Below, in pieces: positions 1 through 6,920 of a DNA stretch of 32,570 bases. The DNA is from JBFHRE01 sp041591895. GTDB lineage: Bacteria > Actinomycetota > Acidimicrobiia > Spongiisociales > ZC4RG35. Both the position numbers and the translations under genes were made by a program. Position 1 is the stretch's first letter. Each line of letters opens with the position of its first letter. The stretch lies in NCBI GenBank assembly GCA_041591895.1, contig JBFHRE010000012.1, positions 1 through 32,570 on the forward strand. The letters run 5' to 3'. Under the pieces are notes generated by a model. It was not told the origin of the DNA and searched no databases. It saw only the letters and a program-made list of their open reading frames with translations.

Positions 1-71
1 CCGAGCGCGAGAAGCCGGTCCTGGATGTCCCGGACCGGCTCTCCCGAATCGTCGAGTCGATAGAGCCGCAC
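1..71 (-). CDS. Probable N-acetylmuramoyl-L-alanine amidase, CwlM-like (5' end only)
   Basis: Only about 24 codons lie in the window; the gene runs off the left edge. From a GTG at 71 the frame reads VRLYRLDDSGEPVRDIQDRL, which resembles the start of a peptidoglycan-binding PG_binding_1 domain (G-x-x-V-x-x-I/L-Q-x-x-L). In mycobacteria the gene directly downstream of trxC is cwlM, a peptidoglycan amidase-fold regulator with such N-terminal domains, and here it sits directly downstream of trxA. An in-frame TTG at 89, immediately after the trxA stop, is an alternative start; neither has a convincing ribosome binding site, so translation may be coupled to trxA. The identification rests on position plus a short stretch of sequence. 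Confidence 0.5.
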   Translation of the reverse strand, partial: MRLYRLDDSGEPVRDIQDRLLAL

Positions 72-89
72 GGCCCTATCGTCGCACAA

Positions 90-416
90 TCAAGCGATGT
101 ACTCGGCCAGTTCGGCTTCGATCTGATGCTTGGGTCGAGCGCCGACGATGCGCTTCTTCTCCACTCCGTCCTTGAACAGGATCATCGTGGGAATGCTCAT
201 GACGTCGAAGTTCGACGGCGTGTGGGGGTTCTCGTCGATGTTCAACTTCGCCACGGTGAGGGCGCCGGACTTCTCGACGGCCAGCTCCTCGAGGACCGGT
301 GCCACCATCCTGCATGGCCCACACCATTCGGCCCAGAAGTCGACCAGCACGGGCTTGTCGCCGGCGATCGCCTCGGCGAATGTCGAGTCTGTCAGAGTGA
401 CGGTGTTACCAGCCAT
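90..416 (-). CDS. trxA: Thioredoxin
   Basis: A 108-residue cytoplasmic disulfide reductase with the usual thioredoxin length. The active site WCGPC is at residues 31-35 (Cys32 and Cys35), preceded by the VDFWAEW strand. The conserved cis-proline is in the SIPT motif. The ATG at 416 is chosen because AGGAG lies a few bases upstream and the protein then begins at the normal thioredoxin N-terminus; the frame is open further upstream, but that extension would be proline/arginine-rich and implausible. It lies 55 bp downstream of trxB, its reductase, so reduced thioredoxin can be regenerated with NADPH by the neighbouring product. The pair belongs to the sigma-factor operon, as in the mycobacterial sigM-rsmA-trxB-trxC block. 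Confidence 0.97.
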   Translation of the reverse strand: MAGNTVTLTDSTFAEAIAGDKPVLVDFWAEWCGPCRMVAPVLEELAVEKSGALTVAKLNIDENPHTPSNFDVMSIPTMILFKDGVEKKRIVGARPKHQIEAELAEYIA

Positions 417-471
417 CACGTTGCTCCTTTGATCGTTGATCGGGTGTTCTAATTGAAAACGACTCCCGGAG

Positions 472-1392
472 TCATTCCATTCCGGAGAGGTGATGGCCGG
501 CATCGAGGGCTGCCTGGCATCCGGTTCCGGCGGCGGTGATCGCCTGCCGGTAGCGTGAATCGGCCACATCGCCGGCGGCGAAGACACCGGCGACCGAGGT
601 GGTCGTAGTGGTGCCGCCGAGCACGACGTATCCGTTGGCGTCGAGGGCGAGCTGACCCTGGAAGATCTCGGTGTTCGGCGTGTGTCCGATAGCGACGAAG
701 ACGCCGTCGGTGGCCATCTCGCGTGTCGTGCCGTCCGTCGTGTCGACGAGAGTGACTCCGGTGACCTCGGTATCGCCGTGGATCTCCTTGACCTCGGCGT
801 TCCAGATGACCTCGATCTTGGGATGGTCGAGAGCTCGCTGGGCCATGATCTTCGAGGCGCGGAACTCGTCCCGACGATGGACGATGGTCACCTTTGACGC
901 GAACTTGGTCAGGAAGAGCGACTCCTCCATGGCGGAGTCGCCTCCTCCCACCACCACGAGCTCGCGGTCCCGGAAGAAGAAGCCGTCGCAGGTCGCGCAC
1001 GCCGAAACGCCGCGGCCGGTCAGCTTCTTCTCTCCCGGGACACCGAGCCAGCGGGCGCTGGCTCCGGTGGCGATGATGACGGTGTCGGCCCGATATTCGT
1101 CTGCTCCCACCCAGACGCCGTAGGGAGCGGAGGAAAAGTCGACCCGGGTCACGTCGGTTGTGACCAACCTGGCACCGAATCGCTCTGCCTGTTTCCGGAA
1201 CTTGTCCATCAACTCCGGCCCCAGGACCCCATCGGGAAAGCCCGGGTAGTTCTCGACGTCGGTGGTGATCATCAGCTGGCCGCCGGACTGGGAGCCCTCG
1301 AACACCAACGGATCGAGGTCGGCGCGTGCGGCGTACAGGGCGGCGGTGTACCCGGCGGGGCCACTGCCGATGATGATGAGCTTTTCTGTCAC
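472..1392 (-). CDS. trxB: Thioredoxin-disulfide reductase
   Basis: A 306-residue flavoprotein that transfers electrons from NADPH through FAD to thioredoxin. Visible motifs are the N-terminal FAD-binding GSGPAG (residues 9-14), the redox-active CATC (Cys132, Cys135), the NADPH-binding GGGDSA (149-154), the HRR cluster (172-174) that contacts the NADPH phosphate, and the C-terminal AAGD of the second FAD contact. The GTG at 1392 is preferred over a GTG 27 bases upstream: it has GAGGA about 8 nt before it, forms a GTGA overlap with the stop of the upstream small membrane protein, and puts the FAD motif at the usual distance from the N-terminus. Confidence 0.96.
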   Translation of the reverse strand: MTEKLIIIGSGPAGYTAALYAARADLDPLVFEGSQSGGQLMITTDVENYPGFPDGVLGPELMDKFRKQAERFGARLVTTDVTRVDFSSAPYGVWVGADEYRADTVIIATGASARWLGVPGEKKLTGRGVSACATCDGFFFRDRELVVVGGGDSAMEESLFLTKFASKVTIVHRRDEFRASKIMAQRALDHPKIEVIWNAEVKEIHGDTEVTGVTLVDTTDGTTREMATDGVFVAIGHTPNTEIFQGQLALDANGYVVLGGTTTTTSVAGVFAAGDVADSRYRQAITAAGTGCQAALDAGHHLSGME

Positions 1393-1667
1393 TTCGGTTC
1401 CTCGAGTCGCTTCTTCCACGCCAACAGCCCACCGAGGGCGAATAGTCCCGCAACGATCCCGAAGCCGGCGGCGTCCCCGAGTGGGATCGCCAGCGCCTCA
1501 TGGATGGTCATGAACAGGAACACGATCGCCACCACGACGAGGATGAGCGCCGGCAGGCCGAGCGAGACCACCACGATCGCCTTGTTGGCACGGTCCACAG
1601 TCAGGGCGCGAACCTTGGTAGCCACGGTCTCGAGGAAGTCGGCAAGCCGATCTGCGTAGTTGGTCAT
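1389..1667 (-). CDS. Small two-helix membrane protein (putative phage-holin/DUF1469-like)
   Basis: A 92-residue protein with a charged N-terminal helix (residues 1-28), two hydrophobic segments (about 30-54 and 62-83) and a basic tail KKRLEEP. This layout is seen in small actinobacterial membrane proteins annotated as holin-superfamily or DUF1469, but there is no phage context here and the function is unknown. It overlaps trxB by 4 bp, so it is probably translated together with the reductase. No ribosome binding site precedes its ATG; instead TAACCT on the minus strand at 1681-1676 lies 8 nt upstream, which could be the -10 element of a leaderless promoter internal to the operon. The corresponding place in the mycobacterial locus has no such gene that I know of. 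Confidence 0.75.
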   Translation of the reverse strand: MTNYADRLADFLETVATKVRALTVDRANKAIVVVSLGLPALILVVVAIVFLFMTIHEALAIPLGDAAGFGIVAGLFALGGLLAWKKRLEEPK

Positions 1668-1706
1668 CGGGTGCGAGGTTAGCGACCGGGGACCGGCGCC
1701 CGGTCG

Positions 1707-2438
1707 TCACCGGTCCAGGTCGAACACCTCACAACTGTCGGCGTAGAAGGCGATCTCCAGCGGGGGATCTGTGCCGGCGGTGATGAAGCCGACCACGTGT
1801 CGTCCCTCCACCTCGGCTTCGAGAACCGCGATGAATGGGCTTTCGAGGAATCCGACGCAGGGGATCTCCTCGGTCTGACCGGAGAACTCCTGGGCACCCA
1901 CGGCACGGGTGGTGTCCTCGACGAGATCGGCGCCCAGCTCCGCCAGTCGATCCGCGAACTCGGTGGCGCCGACGGTCCCCAGGTTCTCACGACGGAATTC
2001 GGCTGCCGCCGGTGCGGCGGCGACCTCGGCGGCCATCGTGGTGGCGGCCTCCAAACTGCCGTCCGCCATCTGGGGACTCGACAGGGTCTCAAAAGCGCCG
2101 CCGGCGTCCTGACCGCCGAAACCGCGGAACAGTGCGGCGCCCATCCCGGCCACCACGACAAAGGCGGCGGCGACTGTCCCCACCTGTACCCAGCGCCGGG
2201 TCAGTGGGGTGATCGTCGCTCCCCGGTCGAGTTCGCGGTCCACTGCCGACCTCAGAACCTTGCGTTCCGAACTGGTGAGCAGGGGCGCTTCGAGCGAGCC
2301 GAGCCGGTCCCGAATCTCGACCTGGGCGGTGAACTCCCGCAGGCAGTCCGAACACGACTCCACCAGCCGGCGCCCTTCACCGTGCTCGTCGGTGCCGTCC
2401 ACGTAGGCGGCGATCAGGTCGAGATCGTGATCATGCAT
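1707..2438 (-). CDS. Membrane anti-sigma factor, degenerate zinc-finger type
   Basis: A 243-residue protein in the position of mycobacterial RsmA, directly after the sigma-factor gene and overlapping it by 8 bp. Residues 5-40 resemble an anti-sigma zinc-finger domain: LIAAYVDGT followed by CSDC (Cys29, Cys32). The histidine normally four residues before the first cysteine (H-x3-C-x2-C) is a leucine (Leu25); His19 is the nearest upstream histidine. A transmembrane helix spans about 85-104, and the remaining 140 residues are extracytoplasmic and unrecognised, containing a single Cys pair (in PCVGF and DSCEVF) that could form a disulfide. The inferred role is to hold the sigma factor at the membrane until a signal releases it. 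Confidence 0.88.
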   Translation of the reverse strand: MHDHDLDLIAAYVDGTDEHGEGRRLVESCSDCLREFTAQVEIRDRLGSLEAPLLTSSERKVLRSAVDRELDRGATITPLTRRWVQVGTVAAAFVVVAGMGAALFRGFGGQDAGGAFETLSSPQMADGSLEAATTMAAEVAAAPAAAEFRRENLGTVGATEFADRLAELGADLVEDTTRAVGAQEFSGQTEEIPCVGFLESPFIAVLEAEVEGRHVVGFITAGTDPPLEIAFYADSCEVFDLDR

Positions 2439-3021
2439 CGTCGGTTAGAGGCTCCGATCCCTCCATCAGGTTCCCGAGTTTTTGAGCGAGCATTCTCCGT
2501 CCCCGGAATATGCGCGACTTGGCCGTCCCGACCGGGATGTCGAGGATGTCCGCGATCTCGAGTATCGAGCAGCCCTGTACGTCGGAGAGTACGACGGCGG
2601 CCCGGAAATCGGCCGGGATCGAGGCGAGAGCCTCGTGGACGGTCGGGCTCAGCTCGACGGAAGTGAACTCGTCTTCGGCGCTCGGGTCGATGGGGTCGTG
2701 GTGTTCTGGCAGGGGGACTGTCTGCCGTCGCTGTTGTCTGCGGAGTTGGTCATAACACGTGTTGGTGGCCACCCGGTACAGCCAGGTGGTGAAGGCGGCC
2801 TCGGCCCGGAATCGGTCGGCCTTCCGAAACAGCGTCACGAAGGTCTCCTGAGTTGCGTCCAGCGCCGCTTCGCGGTTTCCCATGAGACGGAGCGACACGG
2901 AGAAGACGAGGTCCTGGTGGCGATCCATCAGGACCGAGAACGCGTCGCGATCGCCCGCTGCGACCCTTTCCACCAGGGTCACGTCGTCTGCCTCGCGAAG
3001 CGAACGGCGCCTTAGGGTCAC
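2431..3021 (-). CDS. sigM: ECF-family RNA polymerase sigma factor, SigM-like
   Basis: A 196-residue group 4 sigma factor. Region 2 covers about residues 15-90, with DATQETF and the FTTWLYRVATNTCYD motif near the -10-recognition helix. Region 4 covers about 125-185, with LSDVQGCSILEIADILDIPVGT and KSRIFRGRRML forming the helix-turn-helix. The start at GTG 3021 overlaps the stop of the upstream pseudokinase gene by 4 bp (GTGA); a longer frame exists but would overlap that gene extensively. It is followed by its presumed anti-sigma factor and by trxB and trxA. The sigM symbol rests on gene order shared with mycobacteria (mviN-sigM-rsmA-trxB-trxC), not on sequence-level orthology I can test. Confidence 0.92.
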   Translation of the reverse strand: MTLRRRSLREADDVTLVERVAAGDRDAFSVLMDRHQDLVFSVSLRLMGNREAALDATQETFVTLFRKADRFRAEAAFTTWLYRVATNTCYDQLRRQQRRQTVPLPEHHDPIDPSAEDEFTSVELSPTVHEALASIPADFRAAVVLSDVQGCSILEIADILDIPVGTAKSRIFRGRRMLAQKLGNLMEGSEPLTDDA

Positions 3022-4316
3022 AGCCCGAAGCGTACCTGCCCGAGCTCCAGGTAGCGCTCGCCGTCGACGCCGTCCGGCAGTTCGGTCACCCAGAGGATCC
3101 ACCAGCCGTCGAGGCGGGTCGGGAGCTGGATCTCGACGATCGGATCAGGGTTGGAGCCGCGGGCGACCAATTCCATCGTGTCGAAGGTCGGCTCCTGGGA
3201 CCATCCGACGGTGTACACGACTCCCGGCGTGAGTTGGTCGAGGACGATGGTCTTCGGCCTTCCCTCGGATCGGAATCCCAACCCGAGGCCGGGCTTGATC
3301 AACGAGAGGCGGTCCCGATACCGCTCGGACCTCCAGACCGAGTCCGGGTCATCGTCCAACAATGCTTCGAGCAACTCGTCGTTCTCCTCGTTCCCTCCGA
3401 AGGGGTCGACGGTCACGATCTCGACCGGCGGTACCAGGGTGCGCCCGGCCGGAGGGGCCACGATCACCGTGGATGCGACCGGGGCCGGAACCGGCGGCGC
3501 CGAGCGGGGATCGATGGGGACGGTGATCCCGCCTGTCTTCTCCGAGACGAGGAGCTGGCCGGCCCCGATGAGGGCAACAGCCAGCACAGCCAAGGATGCC
3601 GCCGCCAATAACAGCCTCCGGCTCCATGAAGGTGAGTCAGGGCGCCGCCGGGGGAGGGACGGTGCCGCGTTCAACTCGTCCGACAGGGCCCTGGCTCCCA
3701 GCATTCCCTTCCAACCGAGGTCGAGAATTCGGTCTACCTGGGGATGGATGCCGTCAACGATCTCGGAGGGAGGCGGTCCGCCCGGTTTGTACCCGGTCAG
3801 GCCTTCCTCGAGTGCGGCCACCAGGTCCCGCACGTCCTCGGCAACCGTGTGCGAGCGGGCCGCCCGGCCCAGACCGCCGAGCTTCGCGGGGTGGCTGACG
3901 GAGTAGGTGATAGCACTGGTGTCGATGGTTCCGTGCACGATGCCCTCTGCATGCAACGCAGCCAATGCCGACGCCAGGCCGGCGGCATTGGGGACGAAGA
4001 CATTCACGGCGATCGTGTCACCGGCCGCCAGGCGGTCGGCGACAGTGGATCCGCCGGGCCATTCCGACACGGCATAGGCTCCGTCGTCGGTGAAGTCGGC
4101 GGTGAAGAGCTGGATCAGGTGCTGATGGTTGATGGTGGCTGCGCTGCGGACCGAGTCGAGGAACTGTGTCCGCCGCCGGGGGGACGTCTCAGGCCCGAGG
4201 AGACGGATCAGAACCGGGCGGTCGAGCGAGAGGTCGGTCCCCAGCCACTGTTCGATGTCGCCGTCTCGTCCCAACCTGACTTCGAGTCGGTAGCGCTCGG
4301 GGAGGGGAGGAGGCAC
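3018..4316 (-). CDS. Membrane pseudokinase with extracytoplasmic discoidin-like domain (MviN C-terminal-like)
   Basis: A 432-residue protein in three parts. Residues 1-215 are a protein-kinase-like fold (YRLEVRLGRDGD... NHQHLIQLF... LAALHAEGIVHG). The catalytic residues are absent: the VAIK lysine is Arg38 (VLIRLL), the HRDLKPxN loop is HGTIDTSAI (128-136), and DFG is replaced by GGLG (147-150). A transmembrane helix follows (about 235-256), then a proline-rich linker, then an extracytoplasmic domain (about 300-432) ending in a discoidin/carbohydrate-binding-like strand pattern. This matches the C-terminal half of mycobacterial MviN, whose pseudokinase binds FhaA, but no MurJ flippase portion is attached. 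It starts at GTG 4316, three bases after the degV stop, and overlaps the sigma-factor gene. Function is inferred: a non-catalytic scaffold linking envelope state to cell-wall synthesis or sigma control. Confidence 0.85.
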   Translation of the reverse strand: MPPPLPERYRLEVRLGRDGDIEQWLGTDLSLDRPVLIRLLGPETSPRRRTQFLDSVRSAATINHQHLIQLFTADFTDDGAYAVSEWPGGSTVADRLAAGDTIAVNVFVPNAAGLASALAALHAEGIVHGTIDTSAITYSVSHPAKLGGLGRAARSHTVAEDVRDLVAALEEGLTGYKPGGPPPSEIVDGIHPQVDRILDLGWKGMLGARALSDELNAAPSLPRRRPDSPSWSRRLLLAAASLAVLAVALIGAGQLLVSEKTGGITVPIDPRSAPPVPAPVASTVIVAPPAGRTLVPPVEIVTVDPFGGNEENDELLEALLDDDPDSVWRSERYRDRLSLIKPGLGLGFRSEGRPKTIVLDQLTPGVVYTVGWSQEPTFDTMELVARGSNPDPIVEIQLPTRLDGWWILWVTELPDGVDGERYLELGQVRFGL

Positions 4317-4319
4317 GCG

Positions 4320-5141
4320 CTACCCGACGTATGCCAGCCCGAGAGTGCCAGGACCGGCATGGGTTCCCACCACCGCCCCCAGCTCGCACGAGAGGATCGA
4401 GTCCGGATCTACCCGACCCGACAACGCGCCACGGAGCAGGTTCTCCCCGTCGTCGCCGGTGTGAAGGATGGCGACTCTGGACGGGGTCGTTCCCTCCAGC
4501 GAACCGACAATGGCGTCGACCGCCTTGGACCGTGTTCTGACCCGGCCCGCGGCTGCCACCACCCCGTCGTCCACGGTGATGAGAGGCTTGATGTTGAGCA
4601 GGCTTCCGAGAAGCGCCTGGGCTCCCCCGATCCTGCCTCCGCGCTTCAGAAAGTCGAGGGTGTCGAGGGCGGCGAGGAGGCGGGACGAGGCCGCGGTCGA
4701 GGCGGCCGCTCCTGCCACGCTGGCGAGATCGTTCCCCGCTTGGGCCGATTCGGCAGCGGCCACGGCCGCCAACCCGAGCGCCATGGTCACCGTTCGGGAG
4801 TCCACGACCCGGACCGGTTTGGCGGATGCCTCTGCCGCGATGACGGCAGCTTGGTACGTGGCGGACATCGAAGACGAGATGGTCACGGCGACGATTCCAT
4901 CGGCTCCTTCTGCAAACAGCCGGGCGAATCGATCGGCGAATGCCCCGGCCGATGGGGCCGCGGTCTCGGGCAGCCGATCGTCGGATACCAGCTTCTTCCA
5001 GAACTCCTGGGCAGTGAGATCTTCCCGGTCGGTGAATTCCTCGTCGCCAAACCGCACCGAGAGGGATACGACTTCGATGCCGAACATCGCCGCCAACTCG
5101 GGCGGGAGGTCAGACGACGAGTCGGTGACCACGCGGATCAT
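4320..5141 (-). CDS. degV: DegV-family fatty-acid-binding protein
   Basis: A 273-residue protein with the full DegV layout: the N-terminal MIRVVTDSSSDLP with the TDSSSD loop, the TISSSMSATYQAA segment that contacts the fatty-acid carboxylate, VVDSRTVTMALG, and FLKRGGRIGG in the C-terminal half. Family members bind a single long-chain fatty acid and, as FakB proteins in Firmicutes, present it to a fatty-acid kinase; no FakA partner is visible here. The ATG at 5141 overlaps the stop of the upstream acetyltransferase gene (ATGA), and the protein starts exactly at the conserved first strand, so the much longer open frame upstream is rejected. The pseudokinase gene follows after 3 bases. Confidence 0.93.
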   Translation of the reverse strand: MIRVVTDSSSDLPPELAAMFGIEVVSLSVRFGDEEFTDREDLTAQEFWKKLVSDDRLPETAAPSAGAFADRFARLFAEGADGIVAVTISSSMSATYQAAVIAAEASAKPVRVVDSRTVTMALGLAAVAAAESAQAGNDLASVAGAAASTAASSRLLAALDTLDFLKRGGRIGGAQALLGSLLNIKPLITVDDGVVAAAGRVRTRSKAVDAIVGSLEGTTPSRVAILHTGDDGENLLRGALSGRVDPDSILSCELGAVVGTHAGPGTLGLAYVG

Positions 5142-5857
5142 TGCCGGTACCGGTACAGCTGGACGGTGTCTGGGAGCGTTTCGAATCGGTGTCGTTTGTA
5201 CAGCATCGCCGCCGAGTCGTTGGTTGGTTGGGTGTTCAGGATCATCATGTGTGCCCCCCGTTCCTTGGCCCACGCGAGCCCGGCGAGCACCAGATCGGAA
5301 CCGAGCCCTCTGCCCTGGAAGTCGGGGTCGACCGCGATCCGCTGCAGGTACGACCCGCCCCCCGAGACACCCACGATTGCGAACCCGGCCACCTTGCCGT
5401 CGGCCTCTGCGACCAAGAAGCGGGACCGAGGAGTCGCAGAGAGAGCATCGGATAGTCCGAGTCGACCTACCCGCCAGGTGGGGTCGAACGCGGTGCGGTC
5501 GATCTCGGCCGCCCGTTCCCACTCGCCCTTGCGGCCGGGGCGCACGATCCCTTTCGGCCGGCCGAAGGGAAACGAGAGGTCACGCTCCATGAGGCGAAGG
5601 GTTCGGAAAGGCTGAAATGCGGCGTCTTCCCAGATCTTGGCCGCTCCGGAGTGCAGAGGCGGGGAGATGACACTCGGCGCCCCGTGAGCGGTCAACCACT
5701 CGGTGGCGGCAGTGATCATCAACGCCCCACCCCGATCCAATCTCAGGGTTGCGTCGGTCAGGTCGTCGTTCCAGGGTCGGGCATGAGCACTGGCCCAGCC
5801 ACTCCTGAACCGGACCTCTCCCGGCCACGTCCCCCTGACATGAAACGAACGGCTCAT
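5138..5857 (-). CDS. GNAT-family N-acetyltransferase
   Basis: A 239-residue protein with a degenerate N-terminal half (residues 1-95) and a clear GNAT domain at about 105-239. Motif A, which binds acetyl-CoA, is IAVDPDFQGRGLGSDL (174-189), followed by NTQPTNDSAAMLYKRHRFE, the typical motif-B helix with N and Y. The substrate cannot be predicted. An AGGA precedes the ATG at 5857. It is the first gene of the long minus-strand operon and is coupled to degV by a 4-bp overlap. It is divergent from a deacetylase-fold gene with only 26 bp between the two start codons, so their promoters must overlap each other or the opposite coding region. Confidence 0.9.
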   Translation of the reverse strand: MSRSFHVRGTWPGEVRFRSGWASAHARPWNDDLTDATLRLDRGGALMITAATEWLTAHGAPSVISPPLHSGAAKIWEDAAFQPFRTLRLMERDLSFPFGRPKGIVRPGRKGEWERAAEIDRTAFDPTWRVGRLGLSDALSATPRSRFLVAEADGKVAGFAIVGVSGGGSYLQRIAVDPDFQGRGLGSDLVLAGLAWAKERGAHMMILNTQPTNDSAAMLYKRHRFETLPDTVQLYRYRQ

Positions 5858-5883
5858 GGTCTCATCCTGGCAAAGTATGACGC

Positions 5884-6894
5884 GTGAACGTCTTGTACTT
5901 CTCGCACCCTGCTTTTCTCGAGCATCACACCGGAGTCTGGCATCCCGAACGGCCGGCGCGTCTCGAAGCCGTGGAAAGAGGAGTCTTGGGGTCCGGCCAT
6001 GCGGCTATCCGGGTCGAGGCCCCGAGAGTTTCCCGGGACGTGCTCGAGATGACCCACCCCAGGGAGTATGTCGAGTCGATCCGCAGGTTCTGTGCAGCGG
6101 GCGGAGGCGCCATCGACGCCGACACGGTCGTTTCGGAGGGTTCGTTCGAGGCGGCCCTCCGGTCGGCAGGGGCCGGTGTGGCTGCGATCGATCTCCTCGA
6201 TCGGGGTACGGGTGACATCGCGTTCTGCGCGGGACGGCCGCCCGGACACCACGCCCTGGCGTCCCAGGCGATGGGGTTCTGTCTCTTCAACAACGCAGTG
6301 GTGGCCGCTCGGGTCCTGACCGAGCGGGGGGCCAGGGTGGCGATCGTCGACTGGGACGTCCATCACGGGAACGGGACCCAGCACCTCGTCGAGGCAGACC
6401 CGACCATCCTCTACGTGTCCCTGCATCAGGCACCGTTCTACCCGGGGGGAGGTGCTGCCCACGAGGTTGGAATCGGAACCGGAGAGGGAACCGTGGTGAA
6501 CATCCCCTTTCCCGCCGGGACCGGCGGCGATGTCTACCGGGCGGCATTCGACGGAGTTGTGATCCCCGTGAGCGAACAATTCGAGCCCGATTGGCTGATC
6601 GTGAGCGCCGGGTTCGACGCCCATGAGGAGGACCCGCTGGCCGAGATGCGACTTCTTGCGCCTGACTACCAATTCATGGCCCAGCGACTGTCGGGCGTCG
6701 TGCCTCCCGGCCGGACGATCGTCGTCCTTGAAGGGGGGTACCACCTTCCGGCGCTGACATCGGGGGCGGCGGCCGTGGTCAGGGGCCTCGCCGCGACGGT
6801 CGCGCCGGACGAGTGCCGCCGTTCACCGGCGGTGTCATGGGAGGCACTGGCGGCTGCCCGCCGCCAGGCCGAGCACTTCTGGAAGCTCGACTAG
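5884..6894 (+). CDS. Histone-deacetylase-family hydrolase (class II type)
   Basis: A 336-residue zinc amidohydrolase of the arginase/deacetylase fold. Seen in order: HPERPARLEAV (20-30), RPPGHHA with the catalytic histidine pair 122-123, GFCLFNN (131-137), VDWDVHHGNGT with zinc ligands Asp158 and His160, SAGFDAHEEDPL with the third ligand Asp245, and LEGGYH with the transition-state tyrosine. Bacterial relatives remove acetyl groups from proteins, acetylpolyamines or other amides; the substrate is not readable from sequence. The GTG at 5884 gives the standard N-terminus; there is no clear ribosome binding site. It is divergent from the GNAT acetyltransferase 26 bp away and convergent with the PilT-like gene. 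Confidence 0.95.
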   Translation: MNVLYFSHPAFLEHHTGVWHPERPARLEAVERGVLGSGHAAIRVEAPRVSRDVLEMTHPREYVESIRRFCAAGGGAIDADTVVSEGSFEAALRSAGAGVAAIDLLDRGTGDIAFCAGRPPGHHALASQAMGFCLFNNAVVAARVLTERGARVAIVDWDVHHGNGTQHLVEADPTILYVSLHQAPFYPGGGAAHEVGIGTGEGTVVNIPFPAGTGGDVYRAAFDGVVIPVSEQFEPDWLIVSAGFDAHEEDPLAEMRLLAPDYQFMAQRLSGVVPPGRTIVVLEGGYHLPALTSGAAAVVRGLAATVAPDECRRSPAVSWEALAAARRQAEHFWKLD

Positions 6895-6920
6895 CGGAAA
6901 GCCTCGGTTCCCAGGGCGGA

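Noticed and set aside
1389..1667. A prophage holin, implying a phage remnant
   Set aside because: Only size and two helices suggest holin; there is no endolysin or other phage gene, and the gene is coupled to trxB.
3744..5615. Open frame of 623 codons on the plus strand
   Set aside because: It lies antisense across the pseudokinase, degV and GNAT genes, all with clear family motifs. Long antisense frames are expected at this GC content, and its translation is Gly/Arg-rich without recognisable domains.
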